From Salinibaculum sp. SYNS191 (GTDB lineage: Archaea > Halobacteriota > Halobacteria > Halobacteriales > Haloarculaceae): a DNA stretch of 64,000 nucleotides. The stretch is from positions 3,658,001-3,722,000 of the forward strand of contig NZ_CP147838.1 in assembly GCF_037338445.1 (NCBI RefSeq). Reading direction: 5' to 3'. The notes beneath the pieces were generated by a model. It did not search any database. It saw nothing but the letters and a program-made list of their open reading frames with translations, and was not told the DNA's origin. Below, in pieces: positions 24,380 to 33,783 of the stretch. The position numbers were made by a program, and so were the translations under genes. The stretch's first letter is position 1, and every line of letters starts with the position of its first letter.

Positions 24380-27085
24380 TCAGCCGGTGTTTTGCATCCC
24401 CGCCGCGATGCCCTTGACAGTCATCCGCAGCGTCGACTGCTCTAGTTCGCTGCGGTCGTCGTCCCGGAGCAGTTGCATCTGGAGGACGTTCAGCGGGTCG
24501 ACGTGGGGGTTCCGGCGCGAGAGACTCTCCCGCAGCCAGGCGCGTTCGAGCAGGTGGTCACGCCCGGTGATACGTCTCAGGAGGTCGCAGGCGGCCTCGT
24601 ACTCGGACTCGATACGCGGGAAGAACTGTTCCTGGAGGTCCTCGGTCGCCAGGTCGGCGTATCCGGCGGCGATTTCGAGGTCCGTCCGGGCCAGCGCCAG
24701 CGACGCGTTGTCGAGCGTCGTCGCGAAGAAGGGCCACTCCTCGTACATCTCCTGTAACGTCTCGATGTCGCCGCCCTCGTCGAGGTACGCCTGGAAGCCC
24801 GCGGCCAGCGAGTACCACCCCGGCAGGATACAGCGGGCCTGCGTCCAGGAGAACACCCACGGAATCGACCGGAGGTCCTCGACGGTCCGCTCGCCGGTGC
24901 GTGAGGCCGGCCGCGACCCGAGGTTGAGGTCCTCGATGACCCGGATGGGCGTCGCCTCCTCGAAGTACTCGACGAACCCGTCGGAGTCGAGCAGGTCGCG
25001 GTAAGCGTCGCGGGCCGCGTCGGCCGCGGTCTCCATCGCCGCCGTCCAGCGCTCCGGTACGTCCTCGCCGGGGTCCGATAGCGCGTTGTACCGCGCCCGC
25101 ATCTGGGCGTTCAGCATCTGTTCGAGCGACCGCTCGGCGATGCGCGGGTTCGCGTACTTCTCGGAGATGGCCTCGCCCTGTTCGGTGAACTTCACCTGCC
25201 CGGTGACCGTCTCCGGTGGCAACGCGAGCAGCGCGTCGCTCATCGGGCCGCCACCGCGGGAGATGGACCCGCCGCGGCCGTGGAACAGGCGCAGTTCCAC
25301 GTCGTGGGCCTCGGTGATGTCGGCGAGGCGCTTCTGGTTGACGTGGAGGCTCCAGTTGGCCGCCAGGAAGCCGTTCTCCTTGTTCGAGTCGGAGTAGCCG
25401 AGCATTATCTCCTGGACGTCCTCGCGCGCGGCGAGCGCCGCGGCGTAGGCCTCGTTCTCGAAGAGCGTCCCCATGATGCGTTTCGCACCCGAGAGGGCGT
25501 ACTCCGTCTCCAGCAGCGGCACGATGTCGAGGCCGCAGTGGGTCGGCAGGTCGACGACCTCGGCCTGGTCGGCGAGAAAGAGCACTTCCAGGACGTGGCT
25601 CGGCTCCTCGCACATCGAGATGCAGTACGTGTCGATCGCCGAGACGCCGTACTCGCGTTGCCAGTCCGCGAGGTGGTCGAACCGGGTCAGCACCCGCTGG
25701 GCCGTCTCCCCGAGGTCGGCGGTGTCGGTGAGGTCGATGACCGGTTCGTCCTGGAGCACCGCCTCGGTCAGGAAGTCGACGCGCTCGGCCTCGTCCATCC
25801 CGGCGTAGTCGACGCCCACGGCCGACAGCGCGTCTTCGAGGGCGGTCGTGTGCTTCTGGCGGTGGTCACGGAGGTCCAGGCCGGCGAGCGTGAACCCGAA
25901 GGTTTCGGCCTTCCGGCGGAGCGGCGTGACGTGGGTGTCGGCGACCTCCGCGGCGTTGTTGGCGCGCAGGCTCTCCTCCAGCGCCGCCACGTCGGCGACG
26001 AACTCGTCCTCGTCGCGGTAGCCGCCTGGCAGGACGCCGGCGACGCGTGCGAGGCCGGCGCGGACGAGTTCGAGGAACTGGCGGTAGGGCTCGCCCTCGT
26101 AGCGGGTCTCGACCTCCGACGCGACCGCGGGAAGGCGCGCCTTCCGGAGTTCGAACTGCTCTGCGAGGTGGTCCTCGACGGTAATCTGGGACTGCTCCGC
26201 GCTCAGCGTCCCGACGAGGTCGCTCAGGTCGTCGCGGTACAGCGACAGCGCGACCGACCGTTGTCGGTCGAGAGTCTCCTCGGTCACCTCCGGGGTCACG
26301 TAAGGGTTCCCGTCGCGGTCGCTACCGGCCCACGACCGGAACTCGTAGAGTTGCGAGACGTCGATGTCGGCGTCGTAGTTCTCCGACAGCACCCTGTCGA
26401 GTTCGCTGTAGGTCTCGCCGATGCGGTCGTAGAGGACGTTCTCCAGGTACCACTGGACGTTCAGCGCCTCGTCGGTCACCTCCGGGCGGCGGTCACGGAT
26501 GAGCGCCGTCTGCCAGAGCGTCTCCACCTCCGACTTCAGCTCCGTCAGCAGGTCCTCCTGTTCCTTCTCGGTGAGCCGGCGCTCGTCGAGCGAGCGCAGC
26601 GACCCGGCGCTTCGGCGGAGCTTCGCCTTGACCGTCTTCCGGCGTGCCTCCGTCGGGTGCGCGGTGAACGTCGGCTGGATGGAGACGTCCTCGAGGACGC
26701 GCTCCACCTCCTCGGGGTCTGCCCCGTCGGCGACGAGGCGCTGGACCGCGGCCTCGATGCTGTCGGCGAAGGTCCCCTGGTCCTGGCCGCGCCGGACGGC
26801 CCGGACCCGTTCGCGCTCTTCCGCGAGATTTGTGAGGATGAAATACGTCGTGAACGCGCGTGCGACGGTCGACTGCGTGTCGGCGTCGACGCTCGTGAGC
26901 GCCCGCGAAATCGGTTCGCGGGAGTCGTGGTCCCCTTCCCGGTACTCGGCCGCCGCCTCCCGTATCTCCTCGACGAGTTCGAAATCGGCCGCGTCCGCCT
27001 GCTCCGTGATGACCGCTTCGAGGATGTCCCCGAGCGCGCCAATGTCCTGCTCCAGTGTGCGATTGTGCAACGAAGACCGTTCCAT
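24380..27085 (-). CDS. ppc: Phosphoenolpyruvate carboxylase
   Basis: 901 residues, the normal bacterial-type length, from ATG 27085 (beginning MERSSLHNRTLEQDIGALG). It carboxylates PEP with bicarbonate to oxaloacetate, the anaplerotic entry to the TCA cycle. Signature segments present: FTAHPTEARRKTV (catalytic His), GSDRDGNPYVTPEVT, LGYSDSNKENGFLAANW, and the glycine-rich FHGRGGSISRGGGPMSDALLALP loop. The C-terminus ends in KGIAAGMQNTG as the family does. The frame extends upstream past 27085 but that part is not conserved. Monocistronic. Confidence 0.97.
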   Translation of the reverse strand: MERSSLHNRTLEQDIGALGDILEAVITEQADAADFELVEEIREAAAEYREGDHDSREPISRALTSVDADTQSTVARAFTTYFILTNLAEERERVRAVRRGQDQGTFADSIEAAVQRLVADGADPEEVERVLEDVSIQPTFTAHPTEARRKTVKAKLRRSAGSLRSLDERRLTEKEQEDLLTELKSEVETLWQTALIRDRRPEVTDEALNVQWYLENVLYDRIGETYSELDRVLSENYDADIDVSQLYEFRSWAGSDRDGNPYVTPEVTEETLDRQRSVALSLYRDDLSDLVGTLSAEQSQITVEDHLAEQFELRKARLPAVASEVETRYEGEPYRQFLELVRAGLARVAGVLPGGYRDEDEFVADVAALEESLRANNAAEVADTHVTPLRRKAETFGFTLAGLDLRDHRQKHTTALEDALSAVGVDYAGMDEAERVDFLTEAVLQDEPVIDLTDTADLGETAQRVLTRFDHLADWQREYGVSAIDTYCISMCEEPSHVLEVLFLADQAEVVDLPTHCGLDIVPLLETEYALSGAKRIMGTLFENEAYAAALAAREDVQEIMLGYSDSNKENGFLAANWSLHVNQKRLADITEAHDVELRLFHGRGGSISRGGGPMSDALLALPPETVTGQVKFTEQGEAISEKYANPRIAERSLEQMLNAQMRARYNALSDPGEDVPERWTAAMETAADAARDAYRDLLDSDGFVEYFEEATPIRVIEDLNLGSRPASRTGERTVEDLRSIPWVFSWTQARCILPGWYSLAAGFQAYLDEGGDIETLQEMYEEWPFFATTLDNASLALARTDLEIAAGYADLATEDLQEQFFPRIESEYEAACDLLRRITGRDHLLERAWLRESLSRRNPHVDPLNVLQMQLLRDDDRSELEQSTLRMTVKGIAAGMQNTG

Positions 27086-27227
27086 CGCACCTACCTGCGG
27101 GGTGGACCCAGTAAAAACTATTTCAACACTTATGATATAGTGATAATTTATGACATTGTCTGAATTACGCGAAAACAATAAATTCTCACAGAATTTCCGG
27201 CCGGATTGCCGGCTCGTCAACTCCGGG

Positions 27228-28331
27228 TCAGTCGCCGGGCACGACCGCTTCGGTGTCGAACACGGTCGGTCGGCCGGCCCACTCGTCGAAGGAGTACGGT
27301 CCCGCGCCCATGATGAAGACGGCCGAGGCCATGCCGAACAGCGTGACGTGGGCGAGTACGGGGTCGTCCGGGAGGCCGAACAGCGTCGAGGTAAAGAGGA
27401 CGAACGCCACCGCGGCGTTGGCACGGGTGAGGAAGCCGACGACGAGCGCCGCCCCGACGGCCATCTCCATGAGGCCGGCACCGACCACCCACATGCCCGG
27501 GTCGACCGGCACCACCCGCGTCAGGCCGTACTTCTCGACGACGGCGAGTGACCGCGCCGGGTCACCGAGTTTCTGCGTGAGTCCCAGGTAGATGAACCCG
27601 ACGCCCAGGCCCACGCGAAGGGCGGTCGGCACGTACCGGCGGAAGCGTGTGCTCGCCTCGTCCAGGTACGCCTTGAGGTGGTGGACGGGGTCGACGCGCC
27701 CGTACAGCGTCCCCTCCGTGCTGGCGACCTGCTGGAGCATGTGGTCGGCGCTGGGCCGACCCCCTCCGAGGACCATCAGCGCCAGGAATCCCGGCAGGAA
27801 CTCGACGGCGAGGATGGCCCGGGGCTGTGCGACCAGCGTCAGCAGGTACGCCGCGAGTCCGACGGTGCTGACGATGCGGGTCAACATCCCAAAGAGCGTG
27901 AAAAAGCCCAGCCCGATGAGCAACAACCGCAGGAAGGGGCGGGCGGTGGTGTCGAACGGCACCGCCGGCGAGAACAGGTAGCCGGCGAAGCCCGCCCCGA
28001 CCAGCGGGAGGCCGACGCTGAGCCGCAGCATCCACGGGATGAGGTCGTCGTACCCGGCGAGGGTCTCACGGAGCACGACGACGTCTTCGACCTTCGGTCG
28101 CACGACGAAGTACGCCCCGAGCACTGCGCCCAGGCCGACGGCGCCACCGCCGAGCAACAGGAGGTTCGTCGGATCGGACACTGTCTCGACGAGGAAGGCG
28201 ACGGGGTCCAGCGACTGTCCCGACTCCTCGGTCACGTAGTCGACGTGTGCCTGCACTGGCGCGACACCCAGTACCGCCACCACCCCCGCGGCCAGCGTTG
28301 CCACAACAGCCGGTCGGGACCTGTAAACCAT
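27228..28331 (-). CDS. DoxX-like integral membrane protein
   Basis: 367 residues from ATG 28331. An N-terminal hydrophobic segment (YRSRPAVVATLAAGVVAVLGVAPVQA) may be a signal peptide or first helix. About eight more hydrophobic helices follow, with the C-terminal third (LRVGLGVGFIYLGLTQKLGDPARS ... LMEMAVGAALVVGFLTRANA) matching the DoxX/DoxD family. DoxX-type proteins are quinone-linked or of unknown role. Monocistronic, between PEP carboxylase and a non-coding gap. Confidence 0.8.
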   Translation of the reverse strand: MVYRSRPAVVATLAAGVVAVLGVAPVQAHVDYVTEESGQSLDPVAFLVETVSDPTNLLLLGGGAVGLGAVLGAYFVVRPKVEDVVVLRETLAGYDDLIPWMLRLSVGLPLVGAGFAGYLFSPAVPFDTTARPFLRLLLIGLGFFTLFGMLTRIVSTVGLAAYLLTLVAQPRAILAVEFLPGFLALMVLGGGRPSADHMLQQVASTEGTLYGRVDPVHHLKAYLDEASTRFRRYVPTALRVGLGVGFIYLGLTQKLGDPARSLAVVEKYGLTRVVPVDPGMWVVGAGLMEMAVGAALVVGFLTRANAAVAFVLFTSTLFGLPDDPVLAHVTLFGMASAVFIMGAGPYSFDEWAGRPTVFDTEAVVPGD

Positions 28332-28949
28332 ATACTCACACACGACTGTTCGCTAATAATCCTTGTGTGTCGGTACCGTGGGTCGCGATTCTTGTCAGTG
28401 ACCGAATTTTTAAGTAGTGGACGCGGGTACATCGGCACGCGCCGGCCGGCAGCGACGCGACCGGCGCTGGGATAGCCTCGTACGCCAATCGAAACCAGTT
28501 AGCTCGTCGGGCGGAGGAACGCCACCTCCACCTTCACTTGCGTGGGTATCCGGCGGCCTCGACCGGCCGCCACCCAGCAGAACGCCATCAGGGGGCGTCC
28601 TGCGGGCAATTTTTGTTACCACTCGTGCACAGCTTCCACCGTCTCCTCGGAGACGCCTCTCCGCCGATGGACAGGTCCGCACAGTCGAGGGAACGCTGCG
28701 ATACGTCGTACAGGCGCACTCCGATACCCGCGCCGTCGCTGCAGGGACAGGTCACGAGCGAGTTGCACGCTGTCTCACAGCGGGGCCACCGGAGGCTGCA
28801 ACCCACACAAAGAACGGAGACGCGGTGTCTTCATCGACAGGCACGGCCGAGATAACCCGGCTCAGCTCTGTCTCCGACGCATCGCCGAGAGGGTCGTTCG
28901 TCGCTCGCCCGTCCCGGTGACAGTCGTCAAGTGAAACCGCGGAACGCGG
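28332..28949. other. 618-base gap without a supported gene
   Basis: Open frames exist (for example 28417-28920 on the plus strand) but their Arg/Ser/Pro-rich composition is that of antisense or random high-GC DNA. A TATA-like TTTTTAAGTAG near 28408-28418 followed by high-GC sequence would suit a promoter for a non-coding RNA, but no conserved SRP RNA or RNase P core motif could be found by eye. Confidence 0.4.
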
Positions 28950-29342
28950 TCAGGCCGGCTCGAAGACGACGAGTCGCTCGCCTTCCGTCTCGTTTTCGCC
29001 GACGCCGATGGTGACCTCCTGACCGATGTCGACGTCCTCGTGGTCCATGCCGCGGACCTGGCCGGTGATGCGGACGGGACCGAACTGTGCGACGGCGACG
29101 ACGAAGGGTGCGTCGTCGGCGAAGGACGGCCCGGCGACGTTCGTAATCGTCGACGTCAGAATCTCGCCCGTCTCCGGGAGCGGCTCCTCCGTGAGGTCGC
29201 GCTCGCCGGTTTCGGGGTCCATCTGTCGGGGCGGGAGCCAGCCGTTGCCGCTGGGACTCTCCAGGTAGTACGGTTCACCCTCCTCGACGGCGTCGAGGAA
29301 GTCGTCGTAGCCGTTGTCGCGAACTCTGTCGTCGTCGCTCAT
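28950..29342 (-). CDS. DUF35 OB-fold acyl-CoA-associated protein
   Basis: 130 residues from ATG 29342. It is the partner protein commonly encoded beside archaeal thiolases. The OB-fold part spans residues about 60-130: GEILTSTITNVAGPSFADDAPFVVAVAQFGPVRITGQVRG and DIGQEVTIGVGENETEGERLVVFEP. The Zn-ribbon Cys pairs found in many DUF35 proteins are not visible; WLPPRQMDPETG occupies that place. In archaea such a protein bridges thiolase and a following acyl-CoA enzyme. Its start overlaps the thiolase stop (ATGA), so the two are translationally coupled. Confidence 0.85.
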   Translation of the reverse strand: MSDDDRVRDNGYDDFLDAVEEGEPYYLESPSGNGWLPPRQMDPETGERDLTEEPLPETGEILTSTITNVAGPSFADDAPFVVAVAQFGPVRITGQVRGMDHEDVDIGQEVTIGVGENETEGERLVVFEPA

Positions 29343-30505
29343 GCTATCACCTCCAGGACGTTCACGACACAACTCGCGACGGTGCCACCGGCGTTGTGGG
29401 TGAGGCCGATTTCGGCGTCGGAGACTGCGTCGCTGTTGACGTGGTCGCCGCGCAGGAGTTTCGTCAACTCGGAAATCTGCGCGCCGCCGGTTGCGCCGAC
29501 GGGGTGACCTTTGGCTTTCAGACCGCCGGAGAGGTTGACCGGCAACTCGCCGTCGATGGTCGTCTCGCCGTTAGTGGCCGCTTTGATACCTTCGCCCTGC
29601 TCGTAGAAGCCCAGCGCTTCGATAGCCAGCACTTCCGCGATTGTGAAGCAGTCGTGGACCTCCGCGACGTCGACGTCGTCCGGGCCGATGCCCGCGTCCG
29701 CGTAGGCCTGCTCCGCCGCGCGTTCTGCGGCGGGTGCGCGGGACATGGAGACGCGGTCCTGGAGCGCGAGGCGGTCGCCGTTCTGCCCTGTGCCAGTGAT
29801 TGCCACCTCCGGCCCGAGGCCGTGGTCGTCGGCGTAGTCCTCGCTGACGAGCAGTGCGGCGCTACCGCCGTCGCTCATCGGCGAGCAGTCGAACAGCCCG
29901 AACGGCGAACAGACCGTCGGCGCCTCCAGCACTTTCTCGACGTCTATCTCCATCTGGAACTGTGCGAGGGGGTTTTCGACGGCGTTGTCGTGGTTCTTGA
30001 CGGCGATGTTGGCGAGGTCCTCGCGGGAGCCGCCGTGTTCGTGGAAGTAGCGGTTGGCCATCAGCGAATAGGCCCCGGGGAAGGTCACCCCGGCTTTGAC
30101 CTCCCACAGCGCGTCCGCAGCGGCTGCCAGTCCCGCGGTTCCGTCCGCAGTCGAGAGGTTGGTCATGCGCTCGGCACCGCCGACGAGGACGACGTCGACG
30201 TCGCCGTTGCGGATGCGGTTGACGCCGTGGCGCACGGCGGCCCCGCTGGATGCGCAGGCGCTCTCGATGCGCGTGGCGGGGGCAGTGACACCGGCAGCGT
30301 CTGCGGCGAGCGGGCCGGAGTGGCCCTGCTGCTCCGCGATTTCGCCCATGAAGTTACCGTAGTACACCTCGTCGACGTCGTCCGGTGCGATACCGGCGTC
30401 GTCGTATGCCTTGCCGGCGGCTTCGGCGAACATCTCGCGGGCGGTGCGCTCGCCGCTCTTGCCGAACTTCGTCATGCCGACGCCGGCGATTGGTACCCGT
30501 GTCAT
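29339..30505 (-). CDS. Thiolase (acetyl-CoA C-acyltransferase, archaeal/SCP-x type)
   Basis: 388 residues. It condenses or cleaves acyl-CoA thioesters. The nucleophilic Cys lies in RIESACASSGAAVRHG (about residue 84). The C-terminal active site has NLSGGLKAKGHPVGATG and the HNAGG loop. The DVAEVHDCF motif is typical of the archaeal/SCP-x branch. It sits between an upstream SDR reductase (one base away) and the DUF35 gene (ATGA overlap): acetoacetyl-CoA synthesis plus reduction is the simplest reading, as in polyhydroxyalkanoate supply, but fatty-acid degradation is also possible. Confidence 0.93.
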   Translation of the reverse strand: MTRVPIAGVGMTKFGKSGERTAREMFAEAAGKAYDDAGIAPDDVDEVYYGNFMGEIAEQQGHSGPLAADAAGVTAPATRIESACASSGAAVRHGVNRIRNGDVDVVLVGGAERMTNLSTADGTAGLAAAADALWEVKAGVTFPGAYSLMANRYFHEHGGSREDLANIAVKNHDNAVENPLAQFQMEIDVEKVLEAPTVCSPFGLFDCSPMSDGGSAALLVSEDYADDHGLGPEVAITGTGQNGDRLALQDRVSMSRAPAAERAAEQAYADAGIGPDDVDVAEVHDCFTIAEVLAIEALGFYEQGEGIKAATNGETTIDGELPVNLSGGLKAKGHPVGATGGAQISELTKLLRGDHVNSDAVSDAEIGLTHNAGGTVASCVVNVLEVIA

Positions 30506-30506
30506 T

Positions 30507-31250
30507 TCACCACTCCATCCCGCCGTTGATGCCGAGAATCTGTCCTGTCATGTAACTAGACTGCTTCTGTGCGATGAACGTGACCATGCTGACGATGTCC
30601 TCGACCTCGGCGAAGCGGTCGAGCGGAATCCGTTCGAGAATCCCCTCCTTGACGCGGTCGGGGACATCGGCGAGCATGTCGGTCTTCACGAAGCCCGGTG
30701 CCACGCAGTTCGCCGTCGAACCCTCGTGTGCGAGTTCGAGCGCGATAGTCCGGGTGAAGCCGAACAGACCGGACTTGGTGGTGGCGTAGTTGGCCTGGCC
30801 GTAGTTGCCCTGCTGGCCGACGACGCTGGAGATGTTGATGAGTCGGCCCTCGTGGGCTTGCCGAATGTCTTCGAAGCACACTTTCGTGCAGTTGAAGACG
30901 CCGCCGAGGTTGACCTGCATGACGCGGTCCCAGTCCTCGCGGGTCATGTTCTCGAACTTCTTGTCGACGGTGATACCCGCGTTGTTGACGAGTACGTCGA
31001 TGTTACCGAAGGCGTCGTGCACCTCCTCGTACATCCCCTCGACTTCGTCTATCTTCGCCACGTCCGCCTGGACGGGGACGGCGGTGCCGCCCGCGTCTTC
31101 GATGTAATCGACGACTTCGTACGCCTCTTCCTCCGAACTGCGATAGTTCACGGCGACGTCTGCGCCGTGTTCGCCGAGTTCTTCGGCGATGCCACGCCCG
31201 ATACCTTTGGACGCACCGGTTACCAGGCACGTCCTGTTCTCTAGGGACAT
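30507..31250 (-). CDS. Acetoacetyl-CoA reductase-like short-chain dehydrogenase (PhaB/FabG family)
   Basis: 247 residues from ATG 31250. Rossmann fold with TGASKGIGRGIAEEL cofactor loop, NNAG at about residue 89, catalytic Ser in NISSVVGQQGNYGQANYATTKSG with the YxxxK Tyr/Lys, and C-terminal GQILGINGGMEW. The sequence is close in form to haloarchaeal PhaB, which reduces acetoacetyl-CoA to 3-hydroxybutyryl-CoA with NADPH. First gene of a three-gene operon (SDR, thiolase, DUF35). No PHA synthase gene is in the window, so a PHA role is inferred. Confidence 0.92.
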   Translation of the reverse strand: MSLENRTCLVTGASKGIGRGIAEELGEHGADVAVNYRSSEEEAYEVVDYIEDAGGTAVPVQADVAKIDEVEGMYEEVHDAFGNIDVLVNNAGITVDKKFENMTREDWDRVMQVNLGGVFNCTKVCFEDIRQAHEGRLINISSVVGQQGNYGQANYATTKSGLFGFTRTIALELAHEGSTANCVAPGFVKTDMLADVPDRVKEGILERIPLDRFAEVEDIVSMVTFIAQKQSSYMTGQILGINGGMEW

Positions 31251-32001
31251 CTTTGTAGACCTCACAATAACGGCTATTGTCTGCTCTCATAATTCTTGCC
31301 CTGATTTTGACAGGCACGATTCCGACCTTGACGAGTCCCCCGGCGGACACTCCGACGTGGGACCCTTCTGAACTGGCCAGAACTGGCGAATTCCCGTGCA
31401 GTGTGGTCTTTCGCCCATTCTCTCCTTCGTGAGAAATACTGGTATGGCTGGAAATCCGGGAAATTACTAATTAATCCTACTGCTTGGGAGGATAGACAAC
31501 TATCCAATCTATCCACAGTCCTGAAAGACGTAGCCTCTCTATCATCGGTCAAGGAGGAGCACCTGCGAGATATCCTCCGTCGAGTGAGCGAATACGATCT
31601 GCTCTGTCAAACTATACTTGTACACCAAACTATGGCAGATTATCTTCTCTTTGCCACATATACATTCTACTGGCTCATCTCGAAGGATTCGCTGAGTTGG
31701 GAGATTTCGACGTGTCCGTAGGAATCGGTTTTACTATCGACGAGATTCGAGCTGTTCGGAGGCGGGAATGACGAGTTGTATGGTACGAAATATTGGAATC
31801 AGATAATACTATACAATCCATTAGTATCCCCTCACTGTAAGTTCGCCTTGCTCCGTCCGCCGGGGTCCGTTCTCGTCGGATCGAACACTCTGCAGGGCTG
31901 GGGTCGGGACGGTCCGGCTCCGTGGTGAGCGGGTTCGACGGGCCGGGCAGTGAGCTACTTTGACGTTTCCCCCGGACGTAGCGGGCACCGAGGACGAACA
32001 G
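31251..32001. other. AT-rich 750-base gap, no supported gene
   Basis: Composition falls sharply from about 31250 to 31850 compared with both flanks. A GTG-initiated frame at 31401-31721 (106 codons) has codon use unlike its neighbours and no recognisable motif, so it is not called. The right end (31920-32001) must contain the rtcA promoter. The low GC suggests foreign or decayed DNA. Confidence 0.4.
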
Positions 32002-33030
32002 ATGCTCTCCATCGACGGCGCAACCGGGGGCGGACAGATTCTCCGGACAGCGCTCACTCTCGCGGCGGTCACAGACACGCCGTTTCGCATCGAGAACATC
32101 CGGGGGGAACGGCCGGAGCCGGGGCTGGGCGCACAGCACCTCGCCGCGGTCGACCTCGCTGCGGACCTCTGTGACGCGACTGTCGAGGGAGCGGAACGCG
32201 GGGCGGAGTCGCTCACGTTCGAACCCGGCGAGGAGCGACAGACGTCGCTGTCGGTCGCGGTCGGAACTGCGGGGAGCCTGACGCTTCTGTTCGATGCGGT
32301 GCTCCCCGTCGCAGCGGTCATCGACGACCCGCTCCGGGTGACTGCGACCGGTGGAACCGACGTGAAGTGGTCGCCGACGATGGCGTACTTCCGGCGGGTG
32401 AAGCTCCCGCTCCTGGCCCGGTTCGGGCTGGACGCCGCGGTCACGCTCGACCGGACGGGGTTCTATCCGGCCGGCGGCGGCGAGGCGACGCTGACGGCCG
32501 GACCGTCGTCGCTGTCACCGCTCGCCCTCGATTCGCGCGGGACCCTCGACCGCGTCGACGTCTACTCGAAAGCCTCCGAGAGCCTCGAAGAGCGTGACGT
32601 GGCCGACAGACAGGCCGACCAGGCGACGGACCGGCTGACGGCGGCAGGCTTCTCCGTGGGCGAACCGACCGTCGAGTACGTCCCCGCGCACTCGCCGGGG
32701 TCGGCGCTGCTGGTGGCGGGGGTCTACGAGGACACGGTGGCCGGTGGGGACGCGCTTGGCGAACCCGGCCGCACCTCCGAGGCGGTCGCGGACAGCGCAG
32801 TCGACCGCTTCCTCGACTTCCACGACGGCGACGCGGCGGTGGACGAGCACATGGCCGACCAGGTGCTGGTGTATCTCGCGCTCGCCGGTGGCCGCGTCCG
32901 GATTCCGGCCGTCACCGACCACGTCGAGACGAACCTCGCCGTCCTGTCGGCCTTCGACAGCGACCTGTCACTCGAACGCGAGGGCGACGGTGCCGTCGTC
33001 GAGGCGTCTCCTCACCCCAGTCTCCGGTAG
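32002..33030 (+). CDS. rtcA: RNA 3'-terminal phosphate cyclase
   Basis: 342 residues from ATG 32002. It converts RNA 3'-phosphate to 2',3'-cyclic phosphate through an enzyme-AMP intermediate. Signatures: MLSIDGATGGGQILRTAL at the N-terminus, RPEPGLGAQHLAAV, FYPAGGGEATL, and DEHMADQVLVYLALAGG. His307 in the segment TDHVETNLAVL aligns with the nucleotidylated His of RtcA. A TTG 42 bases upstream would add 14 residues but the family begins at this Met. Monocistronic. Confidence 0.95.
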   Translation: MLSIDGATGGGQILRTALTLAAVTDTPFRIENIRGERPEPGLGAQHLAAVDLAADLCDATVEGAERGAESLTFEPGEERQTSLSVAVGTAGSLTLLFDAVLPVAAVIDDPLRVTATGGTDVKWSPTMAYFRRVKLPLLARFGLDAAVTLDRTGFYPAGGGEATLTAGPSSLSPLALDSRGTLDRVDVYSKASESLEERDVADRQADQATDRLTAAGFSVGEPTVEYVPAHSPGSALLVAGVYEDTVAGGDALGEPGRTSEAVADSAVDRFLDFHDGDAAVDEHMADQVLVYLALAGGRVRIPAVTDHVETNLAVLSAFDSDLSLEREGDGAVVEASPHPSLR

Positions 33031-33198
33031 CACAGCCGCAGGACCGCTGCCGAGCCGACAATGGCTCTGGTCGCGTCCCGCCGAGGCGGCGGGCGTCCGG
33101 GTCCGGCATGGAACGGACGGAAAGTGTGTGGTTCGCCCCTCTGTCACACGGTACGGAGTAACACAATCAATTTGTAGCAGACAGTGCGAAATCAACCC

Positions 33199-33678
33199 AT
33201 GTCCGTTGACGAACTGCAGGAGTACGGTCTGGAGCGGATGAACGACGAGCAGATTCGGGAGTTCCTCGGCTCGCAATCGACGGGCGTGCTCGGCCTGCCG
33301 GCGGAGGAGGTGCCCTACATGATTCCGATGTCCTACGCAGCCGACGGGGACTCCAGTATCTATTTCACCTACCTGCTGGGGCCATCGAGCAACAAGGAGG
33401 CGCTCAGTCAGCAGGGAGACCGCGCCCGATTTCTCGTCTACAGCGTCGAGACGATGTTCAACTGGCGCAGCGTGCTCCTGGCCGGCCCGCTCTCCGAGGT
33501 TCCGGAGGAGGAGTGGTCGGATCTCGAAGACGTCCTGACGAACGCCTGGCGGCCGGAGCTGTTCAAGAACGCCGGAACCGGCGGCAACGTCAAAGTCTAC
33601 GAACTGGAGATACAGGCCCGCGACGGCATCCGGCACACCGGGCTGGCACGCGGCTTCCAGGAGAGCATCGACTACTGA
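33199..33678 (+). CDS. PPOX-class FMN-binding split-barrel protein
   Basis: 159 residues from ATG 33199. Pyridoxamine-phosphate-oxidase-like fold: MNDEQIREFLGSQSTGVLGLPAEEVPYMIPMSYAADGDSSIYFTYL (about residues 16-60) and RARFLVYSVETMFNWRSVLLAGPLSEVPEEEW. Proteins of this group bind flavin, F420 or haem. There is no operon partner. Substrate unknown. Confidence 0.82.
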   Translation: MSVDELQEYGLERMNDEQIREFLGSQSTGVLGLPAEEVPYMIPMSYAADGDSSIYFTYLLGPSSNKEALSQQGDRARFLVYSVETMFNWRSVLLAGPLSEVPEEEWSDLEDVLTNAWRPELFKNAGTGGNVKVYELEIQARDGIRHTGLARGFQESIDY

Positions 33679-33783
33679 CGTTTCCGGCGGTCTCGCCACC
33701 TCCCCACTCCGGTGTACTGGAACGAGTGAGAGGGTTGGGTGAGGCCGAGTCACTTTGACGCTCGAACGTGTAGAGAGACGCAG

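Noticed and set aside
28417..28920. Long plus-strand open frame in the 28.3-28.9 kb gap
   Set aside because: Arg/Ser/Pro-rich product with codon use unlike neighbouring genes; frames of this kind are expected in high-GC DNA.
31401..31721. 106-codon GTG frame in the AT-rich gap
   Set aside because: Atypical codons, non-ATG start, no motif; kept only as a note in the gap entry.
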